From assembly GCA_025769875.1 (NCBI GenBank), contig JAGFNK010000352.1, positions 1 through 54,867 on the forward strand: a stretch of 54,867 nt of DNA, written 5' to 3'. The translations under genes were made by a program, and so were the position numbers. Each line of letters begins with the position of its first letter. Positions within the stretch are counted from its first letter, which is position 1. The stretch comes from Russula earlei (taxonomy: Eukaryota; Basidiomycota; Agaricomycetes; Russulales; Russulaceae). Positions 12,626 through 22,070 of the stretch are shown here, in pieces. The notes under the pieces were generated by a model, which saw nothing but the letters and a program-made list of their open reading frames with translations, did no database searches and was not told the origin of the DNA.

Positions 12626-12650
12626 GGCACCCCGAAGGCCATCAATTCAA

Positions 12651-12979
12651 ATTCGCCCTTCAAGAGCCTTTTACTCGTCATCACCACCAGCTTCCGAGTC
12701 TGTCTCTTGACGCAGCCCTACGCCCCGACCTTTCATGCCTTCAAGTTTCATTATTTCGTCATCTCCCTTTCATCGTTTCCCTTTCATTCCTCTCTCTGTA
12801 TATAAACACCTCAGGTACAGCCTGGAATAACAGTATTTGTGCCCCATATCTTCGAAGCGTCTAACATCCTCGGTCTTTGCTAGTTGGAGTGGAGACGCGT
12901 GGCATCACGCGGGCTACTTGTATGTATCTTACACGTGACAGTCCAAACGAAGAGACATCACAGCACACAGCACTACTCA
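12651..12979 (+). promoter_or_regulatory. probable promoter and 5' leader of the following gene
   Basis: Pyrimidine-rich sequence leads to a TATATAAAC box at about 12796-12804, some 175 bases upstream of the ATG at 12980. The spacing fits a fungal TATA promoter with a leader. The boundary with the LINE 5' UTR is not resolved, so the box could belong to either. Confidence 0.4.
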
Positions 12980-14422
12980 ATGCCAATGACCGCGACAAAA
13001 CCGCATGGTACCTCTAATCCCAGAATTTTTGAATTTTTGACGATAAGTGGCGTTCCGTAAGGCAGACTCCGGGCTCAATGTGTCGGCCAAAGATGCGATT
13101 GGACCTTTTGTTCCTCATTTGAACGGAAAGTGTCCCAATGACTCTTTGTGGAAATGTCATTTTTTGACGGATCTGCCCAACACATCAGCACAATGATGGG
13201 TGTCAGACCCGCGGGTGCGGTTTCTCCTCGTGGCATTGCTAGTACTTACACGATCCGTGAGATCCTGTAGGCCATTCCCAACACTACCCTGAGTACACGA
13301 GGCGACTCACAGCCGGCTAGGCGAAGAACAGCATGGTCAAGAGTATTGATCCGTGGACCCCACAAGCGAGCTTCCACGGTAAAATCTTAATAGACCAACG
13401 CATCGTGAATATCTCCACCACCAGTGACATCGCGCTGTAGTCATATCTCGCGCCACAAGAGACCCAAACTAGCGTATGGTCCGAGGCTCACAATTTGCAA
13501 CCTGTTAACTTCGACTGGCTTCTGGACGGCTCTGCAGTGGGCATCCTCTCTGGGCGTGTAAAAGGTTACTCACGTCTCACTGTTACAGGACATCGAATGG
13601 AGTGCTGCAGATATTTTTGGAAACCTGCCCAACAGCGGCAGCACTTTTACGGCCATCGATGATACCTACCCGCGACGTCCACCCGTTCCCCCAACGACTT
13701 CGGACATCCAAGTGGTTTCATCTACCTGCACACCGTGCGTGTACAGTGCCTGGTCGTCAACTGACAACATTGAGCTTGTTGCCTTACAGGATGTCCTTCC
13801 TCCAACGCCGTGTAGTTCGGATTCTTGCTTTCTGTTATGGTCTTGTCATCACCAAATTCAAGGCTCTAGATTCTGTACTATCCTCGGCGAGCGACGATTC
13901 ATGGGCTGGACTTGCCCCCGAGCCCTTCCAACCGCCATCGGTGCCGCACAACGTGAGTGCGAATCATATGAGCGTAAGGGTTCCGCCCGTATTGACACGC
14001 TGGCAGGTTCCGGTCCCAAGTGGATGCGTGGCACCAGCACCCACTTCTCACGTCGACTTGACCTGGCCATCAAAGCTCGGTCAATTTCCGGGTCTGCTGG
14101 ATCACCCTGATGCATACAAGAGCCAACTCCCATCGAGCTACGATGCACAGCCTTTTCTTGTCGCTGGGAGTGAATCGTCGTACGTGCTCTCTTCTGATCC
14201 GGGTCCTGCAGACGGGGCGACGTAATGACTTTCGCGAACGTTGCGGTTTCCAGGTTTCAAGAGGGATCCGGGCAAGCTGGGCTCTGCTCGCCCGCCTCGG
14301 GTGCGCCGGCGTCCGACCCGGACGAGTTCGTGTTGCCGCAGACCCTCCTTGGCAAACGACGTCGAGACGAGGACGGTACCCTCGAGGATGGGAGCCCAGA
14401 GGCGAATAACAGCCAAGGATGA
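12980..14422 (+). CDS. unrecognised spliced host gene (nine-exon model, ~317 aa)
   Basis: I do not recognise the product. Joining exons 12980-13007, 13066-13129, 13189-13256, 13332-13378, 13441-13536, 13589-13734, 13790-13952, 14007-14179 and 14254-14422 gives one unbroken 318-codon frame ending in TGA. All eight introns are GT..AG and 52-75 nt, and every phase matches, which is hard to get by chance. The protein is rich in Ser, Pro and Asp, has an acidic aromatic patch (FDWLLDGSADIEWSAADIFG), and ends with a basic cluster KRRRDED that could act as a nuclear signal. No Zn-cluster, bZIP, HMG or homeobox motif is visible. Exon 7 may hide a further 51-nt in-frame intron at 13812-13862 (GTAGTT..CAAG). 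First exons are the least certain. Confidence 0.5.
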
Positions 14423-15207
14423 CGCGTGCGCAAGAAGGGCAAGACCAATGCGCCTTGATTCGTTCGAGGCGCACACGGCATGAAATTCTAGTCGGCGTAT
14501 ACCTGGCTGGACATGCTGCTATGTACCATGGTATATCGGATTGACAAAAGGTCATCGCCTTGCACGCTGACCGTGTCCCGTCTACGACGCCGCTGCAGCT
14601 GTTTCCACGGGGATCATTCTTGTCGCCGTCACGCCCGGAATGATAGGAGCCACAAAGTACGTTGACTCAGATCCACGGCTGAAGCCTCTCCGGCTAACGT
14701 CATAGGCGTGCGCCGTTGCACCCTTCCCTGGGTGGTTACGAGATCCGTACGCATAGGAGAAAGCAGAAATAGCAGCACCACAACAACTTTCGCGCGCTTC
14801 TCGGCCGTCTCTGGTTCTTAGGCGAAGCGCTGGGCGAGAAGGGAAAGTCGGTAGGCCCCGTGGGTCCTCCGTCCTTCTGTCGTCATTCGGGGCTGATGAG
14901 AACCCGCAAGTTTCGTGCAATGAGTGTATTATGAGGGCGAAGTGACTGGCGCGTAACTTGCGCAAGTGCGTCAAAGAGAAAGGGATGCCCGTCCGAACCT
15001 CACATTACGGAGATACACGATGCTGCGCCTCAATGAGTATGATTCCTGGTGATGGTATATATTACTCGCCTGTCCGCGTATGTACATACATATCAAGAAT
15101 ATGATGGCCTTCGAGGACATTGTATGTTCCCGCGCAAGGGAATCCGTCCTGATGATCACACCTCTGGCTGAGACTGGGCATGGGCATGTCCATTTGGCGT
15201 TAAGAAA
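14423..15207. other. intergenic, no gene recognised
   Basis: This covers the 3' flank of the nine-exon gene model and the upstream region of the zinc-finger fragment. A 130-codon minus-strand frame at 14582-14974 is open, but its composition is arginine-rich and it has no recognisable motif; I treat it as chance. Confidence 0.4.
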
Positions 15208-15750
15208 ATGAGGAAGGGAAGAAACGACGGATCGAGCAACACATTGCCGAGCAAAGACTCAAATTTCTTCGGACTGTTTCAAAAAGTCATCTTTCCAAGT
15301 TTGGAGACGATCCAGACGTATGACATGTCTCCAGCCATGACACTAGCACTGAGCAAGCAGGTGAGTGATGGACACGAAGAATTATCACGTGACCACATCT
15401 TTGTAAGCTACTATGGGGAGATGTGTGAGAGCTCCCGTTCTTCTGTCTGTCAGGCAGGCAGAGTAAGTACTGTACGGACATCAGTCCTCACTCCTCGCCC
15501 GGCCTCATCCCTTTTTAAGGATTCCTCCGGTCACGCCGCAGCCCGCGTGTACGCCCTGCCGGAGCACACGCCGCTCTGCACGGCCTGCGGCCTCATCCTC
15601 TGCACCTTGCGCCCCCCACACCGCGCCCGCCCACACTGCGCCGCGCCGCTCTTCACCCCGCCCGCGCTTTCGGCGCTCATCGCGAAGCTGGAGGAGCTGC
15701 GCGACCAGACGCTTGCGGAGGAGGCCGCGGAGTCCCGGGCATCTGCATAG
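15208..15750 (+). pseudogene. decayed C2HC5-type zinc-finger (TRIP4-like) fragment
   Basis: The plus frame is open for 180 codons. A GTAAGT..TTTAAG intron at 15463-15519 (57 nt, phase 0) would give a 161-aa product. The second part contains PLCTACGLILC, then ARPHCAAPL, then a Leu/Glu-rich helix (LIAKLEELRDQTLAEEAAE). This resembles the basidiomycete proteins with the C2HC5 finger of activating signal cointegrator 1 (TRIP4/Rqt4). In that family I expect a CxC pair and a His before the first CxxC and a Cys-Pro-x-Cys after it. Here those positions read AAARVY and RPHC, so several zinc ligands are gone. It is either a dead copy or a diverged protein. The family call is from memory; the first ~85 residues match nothing I know. 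Confidence 0.4.
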
Positions 15751-16208
15751 ATTGTTCTGTTGGTCTCGCCTCGTCATCCATCAGACACTTCCCTGGTTAT
15801 TTCATTTGAACTGCCATATCTCAGTTGCCTTGAAACTTGGACAGTAGGATCTTCGGAAAAGAAAAGAAAAGTCTCGTCCACCCGTGCTGCCGCCGTCGGC
15901 TCGTTCCTCATCTCACTCTCTCGTTCTGTCTGGCCTGCTATTGCCCTTCCCTCTCTCGTCTCTGTAGTCACCTACCCTTCGGGCGAACGCCCATATTCAT
16001 TCCACACGCAATGCAGCATATCGACACACAACACCATGCAGCATATTGTCTATCCATCGCTCATTTTATATGCATCAAGATGGTGAGGTTAAGAAGACAT
16101 GACATTAAGCCCGCGAACGAGTCATCCCCTTCGTCCATCTCTAAGCGCATTGGTGTCCCGGAAGCGTGCGACTTGGGTGACTCTCTTGAAAGTTGAGGGC
16201 ATGGTTTA
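15751..16208. other. intergenic, no gene recognised
   Basis: Between the zinc-finger fragment and the convergent small secreted-protein gene. Two near-copies of a CACAACACCATGCAGCATAT-like phrase occur around 16008-16045. Nothing else stands out. Confidence 0.4.
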
Positions 16209-16680
16209 CTATGCGTTTTTCTTCAGTGCATTGCGGAACAGTTCTTTTGCTAGCAATAGGGCCCCATCCTGGGGACTTGGAGCCTGAGGAACCCATTTCT
16301 CACGGGTCTCATTGTGGTTCCAATCTTCAGGAGCATAAACCGGCCCCAGGGGATCCCCCTGACTATTATAGGATTCCCAGCGCCGGGGATCATCAGTAGG
16401 CCGATAGCCACGCCATGGTTTCCCTGCTTTCTCAATCGTGTGTATCCAGGGGGGAACATCAGGCAGCTCGTTGGCACGCTGACCAGAGTTGCTTGCCATT
16501 AGGAGAAGTGCCACCGTGACCTGATCTTTTGGACGGATAAGCTCTACAGAAAGAAGTAAACTAAGGGATGTAATAGAACTTGAGGGAGTGGGCGCACCTA
16601 ACCGAGATTGAAGGAAGCGAGAAGGACGGGGCGACGCCCATGGCGAGGCAGATAAAGGCGACGACAGCGGACGTGCGCAT
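16209..16680 (-). CDS. small protein with N-terminal signal peptide, two exons (136 aa)
   Basis: Exon 1 (16680-16603) encodes MRTSAVVAFICLAMGVAPSF, a short basic start plus a hydrophobic stretch, which looks like a signal peptide cleaved near SLPS. A 61-nt intron (16542-16602, GTTAGG..TAGAG, phase 0) joins it to exon 2 (16541-16209), which continues LIRPKDQVTVALLLMASNSG and ends LFRNALKKNA. The mature part is short, charged and rich in Trp and Pro, without cysteines, so it is not a typical cysteine-rich effector. A second hydrophobic patch (VTVALLLM) could instead make it a mitochondrial or membrane protein. I recognise no domain. A TATAAGAG box 120 bases upstream supports the start. Confidence 0.6.
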
Positions 16681-16800
16681 TGTAATTATCGTGGATTGCA
16701 AATGAAAGTCGGAAAGCGGTGGAGAAAATGCTGTTGGTAACCAGTACCAAGAGCGAAACAAAGTGGAGCGCTGCTGGAGGGCATTGGAAATTCAGGCATT

Positions 16801-16810
16801 GGCTCTTATA
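16801..16810 (-). promoter_or_regulatory. TATA-like box of the small secreted-protein gene
   Basis: On the minus strand this reads TATAAGAGCC, 121-130 bases upstream of the ATG at 16680. Confidence 0.45.
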
Positions 16811-17104
16811 CTCCCTGGTGAGCCCCGCTCCTGTACGTGGCCAACAGTGAATCTCCGAAGAGGGATCCACTTAATCACATCATGTATTTTGATATTTCCG
16901 GGTTTGCAGGCTTGAGAGCCGTGAGCGCAACACGAGCAAGCTCTAGTCAACTCAGTGGCCAGGTTGGCTCCGTTCTTCGTCTTTGTCTCTCCTGTCCTTC
17001 CTACTGCTCCTTCCCCCATGGTCCCGGTCCCAAGCTACCTTTGTGCCCAACGTGTCAGTTCTCTCAAGTTTCCACTTGCTTTTTCCCATGTGACATGAGT
17101 TGCA

Positions 17105-17290
17105 TGTGTTGAAGCTATGGAATAAGAGCTCAGTCTTGTGTATAAAAGACTGTATTCAGGTTAGCATGCTAACCTATGGAATAAGAGCTATGTACAGTAT
17201 TAGCTATAAAGGGAGCTATAAAGGAATGTCGTACTGACCTCAGTCTTGTGTATAAAAGACTGAGGGAAAACAAACTATAACTAAATTTGA
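17105..17290. repeat. duplicated TATA-loop hairpin, possible LTR remnant
   Basis: CAGTCTTGTGTATAAAAGAC followed by TG occurs twice, at 17131-17152 and 17241-17262. Each copy can fold with CAGTCTT pairing AAGACTG, leaving the TATA-like sequence in the loop; in the second copy the stem extends to CCTCAGTCTT/AAGACTGAGG. Between them is the palindrome GGTTAGCATGCTAACC (17160-17175). The opening TGTTGAAGC matches the start of the solo LTR at 49905, which also has a TCAGTATTGTGTAAGACAAG hairpin, so this may be a fragment of that family. Confidence 0.5.
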
Positions 17291-17450
17291 ATTATTTACA
17301 CATATGCACAGCACTAAGTGGCTGCACTTCCAACAGCATGTGTATTTTTTTTTTTCATTTTTTTTTTTGTGGGTTGTTAAAGCTGTACCAGACCTTGAAA
17401 GGGGGTTTACTGTATTTGTCACACTATGTTGTCTGGCATTATGTGCAAAC

Positions 17451-18081
17451 TGTTGTGATTTCCCCTTGTTTGTCACTAATCCTTGTTTCTATTTTTACCT
17501 CCTCTCGTATCCTTGACTACTGTTTCATTCCTTGATGTTGATTGACAGCTGTCACTTTACCTTTTGTGTTTCACTTGTCACTTGATCTCTTTTTGCTATT
17601 GGCTCACCCTTTATCTACTGTTCCACATATAGTACTGTACAGCCTCACTACATACAGTATTTAAGCACCTGTAAAAGCTGGGGAATACTCCAAGCTTAGC
17701 TTTGTCCCATTTCCTGTTGCATCCCTTGCCCTGTATACTCTCTCAATCACAACTTGCTTGTGCTGGCTTACATCCTGCTTGACTTGAGCACACCTCAAGG
17801 AACCCTTGTGTTCCTCTTCCTCCTCTGCCTCTCTCTCATCATCATCCTCTGCCTCTCTCTCATCATCCTCCTCTGCCTCTCTCTCATCATCCTCCTCTTC
17901 TGTGAAGACCAGAAGATTGACTCTGTCTGCGGACTGAGTCATTGTCTGACTCAGCCTTGAGATGCTAAACCTTTGATCCGGTCTCCTTGAGCCAGCCCCA
18001 CTGAACCCCTTGAACCAAGTCACAGGGACTTGGCCCCACTGAACCTTGAGCTAACGCTCTTACGGCCACGATGCCATAACA
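17451..18081 (+). mobile_element. solo LTR, family A copy 3, inside Gypsy-B integrase
   Basis: It starts TGTTGTGATT and ends CCATAACA, with a perfect CAAAC duplication at 17446-17450 and 18082-18086. Removing it restores ATGTGCAAACTCCATAAA, matching the intact copy near 52768. Inside, at ~17817-17905, a ~30-bp CT-rich unit (CCTCTGCCTCTCTCTCATCA) is repeated three times, making this copy longer than copies 1 and 2. Confidence 0.95.
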
Positions 18082-18136
18082 CAAACTCCATAAAGGGAAT
18101 TAGTTCTGCACAATTGTCTGCTTGGTGGTTGCAAAT

Positions 18137-18742
18137 AACTCATATTTGAAATAGACTCATATTAGTTTATTATGTCACTTACATCACACCTGTCATTCCT
18201 GTCACTCCCAGAAAATCCCAAAATCCAAGTTCAAGTTCAAGATTCAAGAATTCTCAGTTGGTAAAAGGGGCCTCATTGAGCACTGCATACCACCCACAGA
18301 CAGATGGAGAAACAGAACAAGTTAACCAAGAACTACAACAATGATTTGCTGGGTTTACATGTGATATGTAAAATATTTTTTCTAACCCTTCCTTCCACTC
18401 CTTCCAAGTGGGGTATTGCAAGCATGTCATTAAGGCAAAATATGTGTCACCAATGTGTGGGTGCACATCTTTATGCAAATTTTGTATGTGCAGCTCTGGT
18501 GGGGCTGCAAGCACCCAGATGTTGAGCTTGAGTGGGACTGCTCAACTCTGGGTTTGATGCTGACACATCATGTGTAACCCCATATATGTGAATATGCAAA
18601 TGACAACAGAAAAAAATGCATATTAATTTATTATATACATCATATCACTTACATCACTCCTGTCACTCCTGTCACTCCTGGAAAATCCCAAAATCCAAGT
18701 TCAAGTTCAAGATTCAAAAATTCTTGGTTGGTAAAAGGGGCC
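18137..18742. mobile_element. Harbinger-related non-autonomous element with an internal inversion
   Basis: Two similar arms ending GGTTGGTAAAAGGGGCC-like (18137-18272 and ~18605-18742) resemble the terminal repeat of the Harbinger at 26052-29839 (CACCTGTCA, AAATCCAAGTTCAAG motifs, GGGGCC end). Both arms point the same way instead of facing each other. Between them, 18273-18342 is a piece of Gypsy-B integrase in reverse orientation. The explanation that fits is insertion into Gypsy-B with a TGA duplication, then inversion of one arm plus the adjacent gypsy piece. Residual internal sequence is 18343-18604. No coding region is visible. Confidence 0.7.
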
Positions 18743-18784
18743 TGATACTTTAACATTTAATTTCTTCCATAGTTCTTGAGTAAC

Positions 18785-19612
18785 TGTTATGAACCAAGGC
18801 CAGGTCCTGGCCGTAGATTGTCCTATTCCACTCAAGAGAGACCTCTCTCACTTTGCATTGCCAACTCCCTTCCGTTTTCTGGGCTATTCCCCCTGCAGTA
18901 CAAGATATCGCTATTGCAATGGCACTATAACATGACCAGGCACACGTTTCCTAATCGGGTGATCATTGCATGGCACCCACATGGTCACCCAGCCACCAAG
19001 AACCCAAAACAGCAGCACAAACTCTTAGAAACTGTTGCATAACTCATCTGACATCATCAAGGCTCCAATAACATCATGGCTGACTGAGTGACTCCACAGT
19101 GACCTCATAGGCTCACTAAGCACTCCACAGTGACATCATAATGATGTCATCGCTCCACAATGATCAGTAATGTGCTCAGTAAGCCTGAAACTTGACACAA
19201 GCAAGTTTATGCCTCTGTAGTCCTATTGGATGGTACCAAAGAGTCTAGAATAGTCCCAGTTCTTTGTAATCGACCCTGTACACTGTATATAAGCCCCAAT
19301 GAAGCATGGCAGTTGTCAGACTGTCCATTTGTGATACTCTCATCTTCCTGGGTACTCCCCTGTGACCGCTCAGTCTAAAGTCCTCCCTCGTCTTCAAGGT
19401 ACTCTTCAACGACTGCCTTGTTTAAAGCCCCTTGCTGCACTGGCCTCTACTCTTCGCCTCTGCCTTCTGCAACACATACCAGTCCCCATCTGGTATCTCC
19501 TAGTCGTTTGGCTCGTCCTCTTGTTCAACACCATTTACGCCGCGTACTGTCTGTTCCGACCCTTGCCCACCTGCTCCTGAGTCCTTAGTGATCAGCAGTA
19601 TGTGTCTTGACA
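18785..19612 (+). mobile_element. solo LTR, family B, inside Gypsy-B integrase
   Basis: 828 bp, TGTTATGAACC...TGTCTTGACA, flanked by GTAAC at 18780-18784 and 19613-19617. It carries TATATAAG at 19286-19293 and, 32 bases after the first T, AGACTGTCCA (19318-19327), the predicted transcript start. It lies opposite to the Gypsy-B relic it interrupts, so it came from a different, later insertion. Confidence 0.95.
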
Positions 19613-22068
19613 GTAACTTTTGCTGCGAATTGATGGCCTCTGTCTGATATTATTTGAGCTGGAAGGCCTATTCTTCTCCAGACATTATTTATGATTAGTG
19701 TTGCTGTTTCTTCTGCTGTGATTGTTTTGTGGCAAGGGGTAATGATTATCACTTTGCTGAATCAATCTACCATGACTAGGAGGCTGTCAAAGCCTTGTGA
19801 AATCAGTAGGTCCATAATAAAGTCCATGGTAATGCTTTTCCATACTTCTCTGGCTGGTGTAATTGGTACAAGGGGTGTTTTTGGGTGTTTTTTTGTGCTT
19901 TGGAAAATTGCACAACCCACTACATAACTTTTGACATAGGTCAGCATTCCTGGCCACCAATAGTTTCGGCTGATTAGTTTGTAAGTTTTCCATTGGCCAG
20001 GGTGACCCATGGCAAGAGAGTCATGGTGTAGTTTCAGAATTTTCTTTCATAGGGTGTTGTTGTTCAGAATGTAGACTTTTCCTTTAAATAATATTAGTCC
20101 ATCTTCAAAGTTCCAGTCTTGCAGGCCTTTGGATAATTGTCTTGGTCCATTCTTTATAATAATTGCTAATGCATTGGATACTTCTGGATCATAGTCTTTA
20201 CTAGATCATAGTTGTTGTTGAAGGTCTTGGTCACCAATTGGTTCTGTAGCAGAGGTGTGTGTTGCTCTAATTTTAAAACATTTATCATCCAGGAGCACCT
20301 TTCCATCATTTCATCTTGTATCCCCTCTTTAAAATCTGGCTGCCTGGACAGATTGTCTGCTTTATTTGTGGTTCCTGGGTGATGTGTGATAGTGAAGTCA
20401 AAATTGCTGAGAAGGAGTGCCCATCAGGCCTGTTGTCGAGTGAGTTTCTGTTTTGTCATGAAGTATGTCAAATTATTATGGTCCATCCATAGATCAACAT
20501 GATGAGTGGCACCTTCCAGGTAGTGTCGGAAGTGCCAGAGGGATGAGACAATTCCAAGGAGTTCTTTATCATAAATCATGTAGTTTCATTGTGCCAGGTC
20601 CAAGGATTAAGAGAAATAAGCTACCAGGTGATATCTGTTAAACCCATTGGGTTGTTCCAAAATTGAGCAGACTGCAAAGTCACTTGCATCGCATATGAGT
20701 TGAAAGGGCTTGGTATGATCAGGTAACATGAGAACTGGGGCTGTTGTAAATGCCTGGATTAAGTTTCTGAATGCTTGCTCTCCATTGTCCTCCCATTTGT
20801 AGGGGTTTTCTTTCTTTGTTAAGTCAAACAAGGGTTGTGCCATCTGTGAGTATTGGGGGATAAATCATTGGTAGAAGCTGCAGAATCCCAGAAATGCTTG
20901 TACTTCTGTGACATTAGTTGGGGTAGGCCATTTTGTAATGCCAATCAACTTGTCTCAGTCCATGGAGATTTGCCCTTGAGCAATATTGATGCCAAGGTAA
21001 CTGATAGTGGTCTGTTGGAAGGCACATTTTACTGGTTTTAGATATAAGTCATGGTCTTGGAGTGTCTTTAGGATTTTGTGTGTCCAGTCATCCAGTTCAT
21101 TCAAGGTTTTTCCCATGATTAATATGTCATCCAGATAGACTACCACATGTCCAGTGGCGATGTATTCTGCTAGCATGGTGTTCATAAAGTGTTGGAATGT
21201 GGCTGGGGCATTGCAAAGGCTGAATGCCATTATTAGGGGTTTGAAAGTCCGAAAAGTGTCTTGAATGCTGCGAGGTGTTCATCACCTTCTCTTAGGTGGA
21301 TGTTGTTATATCCCCACCATATGTCAAACTTGGTAAAGTACTGAGCTCCTTGGAGTTTGTCAATTAATTCAGGAATGAAGGGTAATGGGGTATGTGTCCT
21401 TGATAGTTGCTGTGTTTAGTGCTCTGTAGTCTTGTACTGGTTGTAAACATCCTCCTTTCTTTTCTACAAAGAAGAATGGACTGGTAACAGGTGCTTTTGA
21501 TGGTCAGATAGTGCCTCTCTTCAAATGTTCATCTAGATAGTCTTTTAGAGCTTGTAATTCTTTGGGAGTAAGTCAATAAATGCAACAGTCATGTTATGTG
21601 GCTCCTGGTTTTAAATTGAATGCATGGTCCCATGGTTGATGGACAGGAAGGCATTGGGAAGCTTGTTTGTCAAAAACCTTTTGCCATTTCAGGAATTGGG
21701 GAGGAATGAGTTTGTTCAGTGTCTTCTGCAATGTTTCAGATGTTGTTGATTTTGCTTGTATGTTAATTGTTACTGGTCTAAAAGCATTGTAGATTTGTTC
21801 ATCAATGCATGGGTTCAATAAACCTTCAGTATCTGGGAAGATTAATGCAGCAACATTTGCAAACTTGGGTTCTTCATCCTTGGGGAAAGTAAGCACTTGT
21901 AATTGGTCATTCCTCGTTCCAGATGCAGATGCAATATTTATACTTGGGTGCATGGTAAGGCAGGTTTGGGGGCAGTTCTTCAGTGTGATTGTATCATTCT
22001 GCCTGTTCATCATGAGTAGTGCCTGTGTGTGCTCAAATGCAAAGTCTTTGGATGGTGCTGAGACATAT
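19613..22068 (-). pseudogene. Gypsy-B pol relic: RT, RNase H, integrase N-terminal half
   Basis: On the minus strand 22013-21594 covers the protease-RT linker and RT start. 21230-20955 holds FSLCNAPATFQHFMN and the catalytic YLDDILIMG. 20843-20607 is the RNase H start (PFQLICDASDFA). 20010-19762 has the integrase zinc-binding and core part (GHPGQWKTY, NYWWPGM, MDFIMDLLISQGFDS). The D-S-L segment agrees with the younger copy at 53040-53331. Multiple frameshifts and stops lie between the segments, so no functional polyprotein can be made. Confidence 0.9.
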
Positions 22069-22070
22069 TA

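Larger units (their letters stand above)
5584..12650 (-). mobile_element. Tad-like non-LTR retrotransposon (LINE), inactive
   Basis: Minus-strand order 5' to 3': gag-like ORF1 with cysteine/histidine fingers (12625-9850), AP endonuclease (9820-~8800), reverse transcriptase (~8510-7200), RNase H-like region (~6800-6430), C-terminal CCHC motif (~5960-5900), short 3' UTR and a poly-A tail seen as a ~28-base T-run at 5584-5612. ORF1, EN, RT, RNase H order is typical of the fungal Tad1 clade; the clade name is an inference from domain order. The 3' end is sharp at the T-run. The 5' end is not resolved and I could not find a target duplication. Several frameshifts make this copy non-functional. Confidence 0.85.

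Noticed and set aside
14582..14974. Minus-strand 130-codon gene
   Set aside because: No motif, no supporting introns or promoter, and it follows the 3' end of the nine-exon gene model.
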